Positions 58,179 through 64,000 of a stretch of 64,000 nt of DNA are shown here, piece by piece (position 1 is the first letter of the stretch; each line of letters begins with the position of its first letter). The stretch lies in contig NZ_JABBFY010000001.1 in assembly GCF_012927115.1 (NCBI RefSeq), positions 1,240,001 to 1,304,000 of the forward strand, read 5' to 3'. Both the position numbers and the translations under genes were made by a program. Below the pieces are notes generated by a model, which was not told the DNA's origin, did not search any database, and saw only the letters and a list, made by a program, of their open reading frames with translations. The DNA comes from Sphingomonas sp. G-3-2-10. GTDB lineage: Bacteria > Pseudomonadota > Alphaproteobacteria > Sphingomonadales > Sphingomonadaceae.

Positions 58179-60110
58179 TCAGGCGTTGCTGCGCGTCGCC
58201 TTGCGCATGAACTGGCCACTGACCACGCCGCGCAGCAGCGCGAAGCGATAGTCCACCGCCGCCTGCTGGCTTTCCCAGCCGTCTTCCGGCCAGGCGTCCA
58301 CCAGCCGCCGCATACGGTCCAGATCGAGCGCGGCCACCGCTTCGGGCACCTGCTCCAGCCGATCGATCTCCTCGCGCAGCCGCGCGCGCGCGCCGCTCAG
58401 CCCTTCATGCCAGTCGATCACCTGCCGCCCCTTGCGCCGCTCGGCGATCACGCGGGCGGGAATACGGTCGGCGAAGGCACGCCGCGCCATCGCGCGGAAC
58501 TCGCCCTTCACCAGAAACTGTTCCGTCGGCACCCGCAGACAATATTCGATCAGCCGCCGGTCCGCCGTCGGATCGCGCATGTCGATCCCCCAGCCCGCGA
58601 TCCAGCCCTTGCCGTTATTGCCCATGTCGATCCGGTGCAGCGTACGCAGCCGCGCCGCCACCCCGTCCGCTCGCCTGCGCATCGCGGTGTCGAACCCGCG
58701 TTCGGCGCCCCGCTCGATCATCGCGGCGAGCCGGTCCGGCCGGATCGCGGTATAGGTGCCGATGTCGATCGTCGCCCCTTCCCGCCATCGCCGCAGCGCA
58801 ACCCATAGCCGGCGCGGGATCTTCTCGCCGAACGCCTGGGCCAGCACGCCCGTCCAGCGCCCGCGTTTCGCCTTCACCAGCGCGCGGCCCTCGCGGAACA
58901 GGCGCAGAAACCGCCGTTTCGCAGCCAGTTCGCCAAACAGGTGGATCCCGTCATAGCTGATCGAAAGATTGCCCATCGTGCCATGCAGCACCACGCGCAG
59001 CTTCCGCTCGGCCGCCGCCACGTTGATCCGCTTCCAGAATTGCTGGACATGCGCATTGGCCAGCGGCCGTTCGAACAGGAAGAAGTCCCGATCCAGATCG
59101 TCCAGCACGTTGCGCGCGTCGGGGCGCACCAGCACGTGCTCGATATTGGGATGCATCGCCGCGGTCAGCGCCGCCAGTTCGCTCTCGTCGCCGATCGCGT
59201 TGGCGGGCAGCGGTCCGTCATAGCCCTTGCGCGGCACCGAGGTGAAGGCCGTCACCTGCCCGCCCGCGCCGGCCATCAGCCGCGCGGCGGTCGTCGCCAC
59301 CGCCGAACTGTCCAGCCCCGCGCTCAGATGCGCACCCACCGCGCGCTCGCTGCCCCGCAGCCGCGCCGCGACCGCGCGATCGAAATGCCCGCGCAGTACT
59401 TCGGCATAGGCTTCCTCGTCGGCAAGCGTCAGCGGCGTCGTGTCGGGCTGCCAATGCCGCCGCGTCTCGATCCCGTTCCGGCCAATCGTGACGACATGCC
59501 CAGGCTCGACCCGGTCGATCCCGACAAAGAAGCTGCGTGGCCCGGTCTCGGGAAGCAGTGCGAGGAATTCGAGCGCCCGCTCCTCGTCCGGGGCATAGGG
59601 AATTTCGGCCAGCGCGTGCAGGCCCTTGGGCATCGACGCGAACGCCACGAAATCGCCGCCGCGGTGATAATGTAGCGGCCGCCCGCCCATCGCATCGCGC
59701 GCGAGCGTCAGTTCCGCCCGCTCGCTGTCCCACACCGCAAAGGCATAGTCGCCATACAGGTAGTCGAAGCAATCGCCCCGCCAGCGTTCCCACGCCGCCA
59801 GCACGAATGCCGCGTCGCACATCCGGCCCGCATCGCCCGGATCGATCCCGAGCGCCTCGGCCAGCCCCGTGCGATCGTCGAGCCGCACATCGGCGACCAG
59901 CAGGTATTGTCCATCGCCGCTGCGCAGCGGCTGCGCGTCGAAGCGATCCTCGGGCAGCGTCTCGAAGAGATTGCGGCCCATCGCGACCGCGCCGTCGTCG
60001 CGCAGGTCGCTCGCATCGGGGCCGTAGATGCGCTGGGCGTCGAGGACGCGGCGGCACCGCGCGCCTGCATCCGATCCGCCGAAACTCCAGACTCCCGCCA
60101 GCGCCGACAT
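58179..60110 (-). CDS. Asparagine-synthase-like protein (candidate lasso-type isopeptide cyclase)
   Basis: The 643-aa protein has a class-II glutamine-amidotransferase-like N-terminus (MSALAGVWSFGG), but residue 2 is Ser, not the catalytic Cys of real asparagine synthases. So the glutaminase half should be inactive, as in lasso peptide C proteins. The C-terminal half has an ATP-pyrophosphatase loop (HLSAGLDSSAVATT, near residue 260) and late motifs DMRDPTADRRLIEYCLRVPTEQF and RVIAERRKGRQ. It lies 168 nt downstream of a 47-aa peptide gene on the same strand. I infer it acts on that peptide; a sugar or antibiotic acyl substrate is the alternative. Confidence 0.85.
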   Translation of the reverse strand: MSALAGVWSFGGSDAGARCRRVLDAQRIYGPDASDLRDDGAVAMGRNLFETLPEDRFDAQPLRSGDGQYLLVADVRLDDRTGLAEALGIDPGDAGRMCDAAFVLAAWERWRGDCFDYLYGDYAFAVWDSERAELTLARDAMGGRPLHYHRGGDFVAFASMPKGLHALAEIPYAPDEERALEFLALLPETGPRSFFVGIDRVEPGHVVTIGRNGIETRRHWQPDTTPLTLADEEAYAEVLRGHFDRAVAARLRGSERAVGAHLSAGLDSSAVATTAARLMAGAGGQVTAFTSVPRKGYDGPLPANAIGDESELAALTAAMHPNIEHVLVRPDARNVLDDLDRDFFLFERPLANAHVQQFWKRINVAAAERKLRVVLHGTMGNLSISYDGIHLFGELAAKRRFLRLFREGRALVKAKRGRWTGVLAQAFGEKIPRRLWVALRRWREGATIDIGTYTAIRPDRLAAMIERGAERGFDTAMRRRADGVAARLRTLHRIDMGNNGKGWIAGWGIDMRDPTADRRLIEYCLRVPTEQFLVKGEFRAMARRAFADRIPARVIAERRKGRQVIDWHEGLSGARARLREEIDRLEQVPEAVAALDLDRMRRLVDAWPEDGWESQQAAVDYRFALLRGVVSGQFMRKATRSNA

Positions 60111-60212
60111 TCAGCCTCTCACGATGCGCGTGCCCGCGCCATCATCGCACGCGCAGCCAGTCCGGCAGGGAATCGCCACGCAACCCCGGCTCGCTGCCGC
60201 ACAAATAGAAAA

Positions 60213-60237
60213 ACCCGCCGGCCCGAAGCCGGCGGGT
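60213..60237 (-). terminator. Terminator or attenuator between peptide gene and cyclase
   Basis: A 10-bp stem (ACCCGCCGGC with GCCGGCGGGT) with a 5-nt loop. Read on the minus strand it is followed by TTTTCTATTT, a good T-run. It sits 40 nt after the peptide stop and before the cyclase, so most transcripts would stop after the peptide and few would enter the enzyme gene. Confidence 0.82.
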
Positions 60238-60277
60238 AAATCTGTCCGAAAACGGGACGCCCTAAAGCGTCGCGCGA

Positions 60278-60421
60278 TCAGGAGAAGACGACGTCGTCCG
60301 CGAAGCTGTCGGTCGTGGTTTCGGCGCCACCGGCGCGAACACGACGCACTTCCGGACGCTGCCACACGGCGCGGTCCAGGCGCTGGGCAGTGCGCTTCGG
60401 CATATTGCGCGAGTCAGTCAT
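60278..60421 (-). CDS. Candidate RiPP (lasso-like) precursor peptide, 47 aa
   Basis: A ribosome site AGGGGAG lies 7 nt before the ATG at 60421 (MTDSRNMPKR). The leader-like part contains W20 and P23 (WQRPEV), resembling the W/Y-x-x-P leader motif of lasso peptides. The tail from residue 30 reads AGGAETTTDSFADDVVFS. A30 to D38 gives a 9-residue ring and G31 to D38 an 8-residue ring; both suit an isopeptide macrolactam. The C-terminus is a Ser, as in the paeninodin group whose Ser is phosphorylated by an HprK-like kinase. The Thr at -2 that marks many lasso leaders is absent. Function is inferred from composition and neighbours. Confidence 0.68.
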   Translation of the reverse strand: MTDSRNMPKRTAQRLDRAVWQRPEVRRVRAGGAETTTDSFADDVVFS

Positions 60422-60436
60422 ACAAGCTCCCCTGAA

Positions 60437-60468
60437 ATTGTCGCAGCAACTTACCGCAATTTGTCGCA
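60437..60468. promoter_or_regulatory. Direct repeat in the peptide/kinase divergent promoter region
   Basis: TTGTCGCA occurs twice in the same orientation (60438-60445 and 60461-60468), 23 nt apart, in the AT-richer gap between the divergent peptide and kinase genes. A pair of phased half-sites could be an operator. Not tested. Confidence 0.35.
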
Positions 60469-60558
60469 CTGATTCAAGTGCTCAATAATGAAAGCATGGC
60501 CAACGACTTGGAACGCCTCGATCTATATGCGACGGAGCCACATTGTTCGGAGGATCAC

Positions 60559-60681
60559 ATGGCGGCGGCAGCCCATCCTGGCTCAATGATGGAAACCGCG
60601 CCGTGCCCCGTCATGGGACCGGGGAGGCAGCCGCGCGGATCGCAAGCGGCTCCGTGGATGCGGATCCGGGCCGGAGAATGA
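60559..60681 (+). CDS. Small coupled reading frame before the HprK-like gene (40 aa)
   Basis: GGAGG (60549-60553) lies 5 nt before this ATG, a better ribosome site than that of the kinase. It encodes MAAAAHPGSMMETAPCPVMG and ends in ATGA, overlapping the kinase start. No domain is recognised. It may be a leader that couples translation, or a remnant of a lost gene. Confidence 0.4.
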   Translation: MAAAAHPGSMMETAPCPVMGPGRQPRGSQAAPWMRIRAGE

Positions 60682-61586
60682 GCGGCACACATCGCTACGC
60701 ACTGTTCGGGCTCGTCATCGAATCCGCACTTTCGCTGCCGGAACTTCGTCAGGTCGAGTCCCCCGGCCCGCCCGACGTAACGGTCGGCTTCGGCCCGGTC
60801 GCGGAATCGAAATCGCTCCCCCGCGCCGCCGGACTGTCGCGCGGCGCGCCCGGCGGCGTGCTCGAAGTCCCCGAAGTCGGGCGATACGGCATCGCTCCCG
60901 GCGCGATCACCATCGAGCGCGCACCGGGCGCGACCGAGCGCAACTTGCGGCTGTTCCTGCTCGGATCGGCGATTGGCGCGCTGCTGCATCAACGCGGCAT
61001 CCTTCCGCTTCACGCCAACGCCGTAGACATGGGCGGGTTCGCGGTCGCGTTCGTCGGCAAGTCCGGCGCGGGCAAGTCGACGCTCGCCGCCGCGTTCCAC
61101 GATGCCGGCCACCCGCTGCTCAGCGACGACATCTGCGTGGTCACGCCCGCAGCCTCCTGCTTCGAGGTCCAGCCCGGCATTCCGCGCGTGCGGCTATGGC
61201 GCGATGCGGTTGAGCGCAGTGGCCGCGATGCGGAGACGCTCGACGCGGCGTTCGATGGCATGGACAAATATATCGTCCCTACTCTCGCCACCCAGGCCGA
61301 AGCGCCCCTGCCGCTCGGCGCGATCTATATTCTCGAAAATGGCGGCGAGACGGATTTCGCGATGCGTCCGCTCGGCGCAAGCGCGGGGCTGCCGGCGCTG
61401 GTCCACAACACCTATCGCGGCGCATTTATCCCGATCCTCGGCGATCCGCAGCGCCATTTCCAGACCTGCCTCACCCTCGCGCGCACCATCCCGGTCTTCG
61501 CGCTGAGCCGTCCGTGGGACGTCACTCGCATCGGCGAAACGGTCGATCGGATCGGCGCGCATCTCGCGGCCCTGCCGGATCAATAA
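60678..61586 (+). CDS. HprK-like serine kinase (candidate peptide-tailoring kinase)
   Basis: The 302-aa protein has the C-terminal HPr-kinase fold: PLHANAV (His112), Walker A FVGKSGAGKSTLAAAF (residues 127-134), and LLSDDICVV (D150-D151), the HprK catalytic pair. The N-terminus is variable (GLVIESALSLPEL). Such proteins occur next to RiPP clusters, where paeninodin-type kinases phosphorylate the C-terminal Ser of the precursor. Here the divergent 47-aa peptide ends in Ser. Sugar-PTS control is less likely without ptsH nearby. Its own start lacks a well-spaced SD. Its end overlaps the TamB gene by 7 nt. Confidence 0.87.
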   Translation: MSGTHRYALFGLVIESALSLPELRQVESPGPPDVTVGFGPVAESKSLPRAAGLSRGAPGGVLEVPEVGRYGIAPGAITIERAPGATERNLRLFLLGSAIGALLHQRGILPLHANAVDMGGFAVAFVGKSGAGKSTLAAAFHDAGHPLLSDDICVVTPAASCFEVQPGIPRVRLWRDAVERSGRDAETLDAAFDGMDKYIVPTLATQAEAPLPLGAIYILENGGETDFAMRPLGASAGLPALVHNTYRGAFIPILGDPQRHFQTCLTLARTIPVFALSRPWDVTRIGETVDRIGAHLAALPDQ

Positions 61587-64000
61587 TCCCGCGAGTAGCG
61601 GATGCTCACGCTCGATCCGCCGAACGACCCCGTCTGCGACAGGATCGACAGCGCCCGGCTCAGCGCGATCTCGAGCTGGGTGGCGGTAAAGCCGCGCGCG
61701 TCGGTGATCACTTCGACATAGATGTCGTCGGTGATGTACTGGCCCGCCGCCAGCGCCGTGCCCCGGCCGCTGGTGTCGTCGGCGGCGAGGATGCGCAGCC
61801 GGTCGATGCCCACCGCCGAACGCAGCTGGCCGAGCGGGTTCAATCCGCCGCCCGATCCGCGCAGCGCATTGAGCGAAGCGGCAAGCTGGATCGCTTCGGT
61901 CGCCGACAGGTTGGTCACCGTGCTGCCGAACAGGATGCGCGACAGCACTTCCTCCTGCGGCAGCGCGGGGGTGGAGGTGAAGGCGATGCGCGGCGCCTGC
62001 GCCGTGCCGGTGATGTTCAGGATCGCGGTCACGCCCTCGGCATTGGTCGTCGCGCTGATGTCGATCGTCGGATTGTAGGTGTTGCCCCCTCCGAAACGGA
62101 TCGTGCCGCGATTGACGGTGAAGCGCTTGCCCGCGAATTCATAGGTCCCGCGCACCAGCGTCGCGTTGCCGGTGATCTGCGGACTGGCCGAAGTGCCGCG
62201 CACGAAGATGTTGGCGCGCCATTCGGATTCCAGCCCCATGCCGTTGATGAACAGCTCGTTCTCGGCCCGGATACGCAGGTCGAGATCGAACCGGCCCATC
62301 GCCGCCGCCTGCGCGCGCTGCTCGGGCGTCTTGAACACGTCGCTCTTGCGCCGCACGCCGGTCAGCTCGGCCACGTCGGCCGCGCCTTGGCGGATCACTT
62401 CGTAGCGGGCGTTGGGGATATCGAGCGTACCCGCGATCTTGCCCCCGTTCGGGCCGCCGGTGATCGTGATCTTGCCCGTCGCGGTGGCCGACAGCGCGTC
62501 GCTGCGCGCCAGCCGGGCATTGTCGAGATCGGCGGTGATGTTCATCGGGAAGCCCGCGTCGGAAGACAGGCCGATCGTCCCGCTGGCCTTGACCGTGCCC
62601 GATCCCGCAACGGCGTTCATGCTGTCGATGATCAGGCTGTCGTCATTGAACCGGCCATCGATGCTCAGCTTCGACAGGCGCGTGCCATAGGTCTCGTTCT
62701 CATAGGTCAGGTTGCTCGCGCGGACGACGCCCGAGAAATCGGGCGCGCGCACCCGGCCGGAAAAGTCCGCCGCGATCCCGATCGGTCCGTCCACCTGCTG
62801 GTTGGCGAACCCGGCGAGCGAGAAGATCACCGCCGCCGGACCGTTATAGCGCACCCCGCCCGAAAGCGGCGCGGCAAGCAGCCGCTCCTGCCAGCTTCCC
62901 GCGCTCGGCCCCAGCGGGCTGAGCGTCGCGACCATCCGGCCCACGGTCGTATTGCCGCGCCGGATCAGCGCGCGGGCATCGCCGCCATCCTGGGTCAGCT
63001 TGCCGATGAAGACCATGTTCACCGGCACCGAGACCTGCGCGAGGCTGGCCCGGGTGAAGTTCGAAATCTCGATCCGGCCATTGGCGGTGGGGAAGCTGCT
63101 CGGCGTGGGCTGCGAGAAATCGAGGCTGCCCGTCGCCGTGCCACCGATGCCCAAGCCAGGGATGAAAACATTGGCCAGCGCCAGATCCATGCTGTCGACG
63201 CGCGTCTGGAAAGTCAGGCCCGCGCCATAGGTGCCGGCGATCCGCGCGCTGCCGCGATCGAAGGCGATGCGCGTCGGCATCAGCTTGTAGGTCGATCCTT
63301 CGAAGGTGATCCGGGCAGGCGCGTCCTTCGGCGTGCGGAAACCGACGCCGCCGCCCTTGCCGTCCACCGCGACCAGCCATTCCTTCGGCCGGAACAGGGC
63401 ATTGGCCGCGACCTTGAACGGCACCCCCGACGATCCGTCGAGATAGGCCTGCGCCGTCCCGCTGCCGCCCTTGTAGTCGATCTTCACTCGCGCGGTCTTG
63501 ACCGTGAAACCGCCGCTGCGCATCGCCGCGACCTGCGCGTCGGCGGTGATCTCCGGCGTGTCCTTCAGCAGCACATTGCCGCGGATGATCGCACGCCCGA
63601 TGCTCAGCTCCGCCACGCCCGGGATTTTCGCATTGTTCGCTCGCGCGTCGAAATCGGCGCGCTGGATATTGCCCTCAGCCGAAAGCAGCGCATTGCCGGT
63701 CACGCCCGATCCGACGAAATCGAGCCGCCCTGCGAACGGCCCCGCCGGGACCTGTTGCAGCTTTCCGGTCACGTCCATCCCCGCAAAACGCCCGCTGCGG
63801 ATATCGATCGTCAGCGCGTTACCGGTCTGCACCAGCACATTCGCGGTGAACGGCCCATAATCGGTGTCGCCCTTCGCATCGATCGCATAGGCGCCGCTCG
63901 GGCTGCCCTTCACCAGTGCTTCGAGATTGACGAGACCGACGCCGACACCCGGACGCGGCGCGCGCAGCGCCACTACGGGCGCGGTCAGCGATCCCGTAAC
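61580..64000 (-). CDS. TamB-type translocation and assembly protein (C-terminal part; continues past window)
   Basis: The frame is open to the right edge (first codons read VTGSLTAPVV). The C-terminal half of the large DUF490/TamB family is visible: long beta-rich repeats (e.g. LRIRAENELFINGMGLESEW, VRGTYEFAGKRFTVNRGTIR) and the classic end (AAGQYITDDIYVEVITDARG, FTATQLEIALSRALSILSQT, then SVSIRYSRDY). TamB bridges the inner membrane to the TamA/BamA outer-membrane barrel and moves lipids or autotransporters. The N-terminal anchor lies beyond position 64000, as does a tamA neighbour if present. Confidence 0.94.
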   Translation of the reverse strand, partial: VTGSLTAPVVALRAPRPGVGVGLVNLEALVKGSPSGAYAIDAKGDTDYGPFTANVLVQTGNALTIDIRSGRFAGMDVTGKLQQVPAGPFAGRLDFVGSGVTGNALLSAEGNIQRADFDARANNAKIPGVAELSIGRAIIRGNVLLKDTPEITADAQVAAMRSGGFTVKTARVKIDYKGGSGTAQAYLDGSSGVPFKVAANALFRPKEWLVAVDGKGGGVGFRTPKDAPARITFEGSTYKLMPTRIAFDRGSARIAGTYGAGLTFQTRVDSMDLALANVFIPGLGIGGTATGSLDFSQPTPSSFPTANGRIEISNFTRASLAQVSVPVNMVFIGKLTQDGGDARALIRRGNTTVGRMVATLSPLGPSAGSWQERLLAAPLSGGVRYNGPAAVIFSLAGFANQQVDGPIGIAADFSGRVRAPDFSGVVRASNLTYENETYGTRLSKLSIDGRFNDDSLIIDSMNAVAGSGTVKASGTIGLSSDAGFPMNITADLDNARLARSDALSATATGKITITGGPNGGKIAGTLDIPNARYEVIRQGAADVAELTGVRRKSDVFKTPEQRAQAAAMGRFDLDLRIRAENELFINGMGLESEWRANIFVRGTSASPQITGNATLVRGTYEFAGKRFTVNRGTIRFGGGNTYNPTIDISATTNAEGVTAILNITGTAQAPRIAFTSTPALPQEEVLSRILFGSTVTNLSATEAIQLAASLNALRGSGGGLNPLGQLRSAVGIDRLRILAADDTSGRGTALAAGQYITDDIYVEVITDARGFTATQLEIALSRALSILSQTGSFGGSSVSIRYSRDY

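Overview
The window is one continuous stretch of GC-rich chromosome from an alphaproteobacterium, most likely a Sphingomonas or a close sphingomonad. This rests on codon use, the gene content (WalW-type polysaccharide deacetylase, DUF4170, a pyruvate dehydrogenase E1 beta carrying its own lipoyl domain, Tad-type pilus proteins, Lrp/AsnC regulators) and the eno-ftsB-pdhA-pdhB order. Genes are dense, on both strands, often with ATGA or GTGA stop/start overlaps. I see no insertion sequence, integrase, prophage module, rRNA operon or CRISPR array. No stretch above about 300 bases lacks a gene.

Layout. 0-5 kb: the end of a sensor kinase, tRNA-Pro and a CAT-anticodon tRNA (probably Ile2), a polysaccharide deacetylase whose 3' end runs into that tRNA, a large histidine-kinase-like protein and an Lrp regulator. 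5-16.5 kb: a secreted TPR protein, two cysteine-patterned paralogues, gyrA, small proteins, a LysE exporter with its divergent Lrp regulator, trmFO, an EF-hand protein and a squalene/phytoene-synthase-like protein. 16.6-20 kb: three Tad pilus-type proteins (a vWA TadG-like protein and two TadE-like proteins). 20-24.7 kb: pdhB, pdhA, an FtsB/DivIC protein and eno. 24.8-26.7 kb: a four-gene operon of small membrane proteins (DUF883, YqjE-type, DUF3618 and one unknown) and DUF4170. 26.7-34.2 kb: a palindromic repeat, a Baeyer-Villiger-type monooxygenase, and a six-gene overlapping operon, DUF4129-DUF4350-MoxR-DUF58-SpoIIM-RDD.

34.3-46.9 kb: a membrane protein, an aminotransferase, two L,D-transpeptidases, a polytopic membrane protein, the NAD pair pncC-like/nadE, two secreted paralogues, a hybrid histidine kinase with an ethylene-receptor-like membrane domain, and mobA/fdhD for formate dehydrogenase maturation. 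46.9-55.7 kb: a carbohydrate locus with a GH97 glycosidase, SGNH hydrolase, FHS-type sugar transporter, lipoprotein GH3 beta-glucosidase, a Gfo/Idh/MocA oxidoreductase and a class-V aminotransferase. 55.8-58.1 kb: two tandem secreted beta-helix proteins with a duplicated upstream region. 58.2-61.6 kb: an apparent ribosomal peptide locus. It holds a 47-aa peptide, a terminator, an asparagine-synthase-like cyclase candidate without the N-terminal cysteine, and a divergent HprK-like kinase. 61.6-64 kb: the C-terminal part of a TamB-type protein, cut by the window edge.

The best candidates for new biology are the peptide/cyclase/kinase locus, which lacks any visible leader-peptidase (B) gene, and the ETR1-like sensor kinase, which keeps the copper/ethylene-site residues at exact ETR1 spacing.
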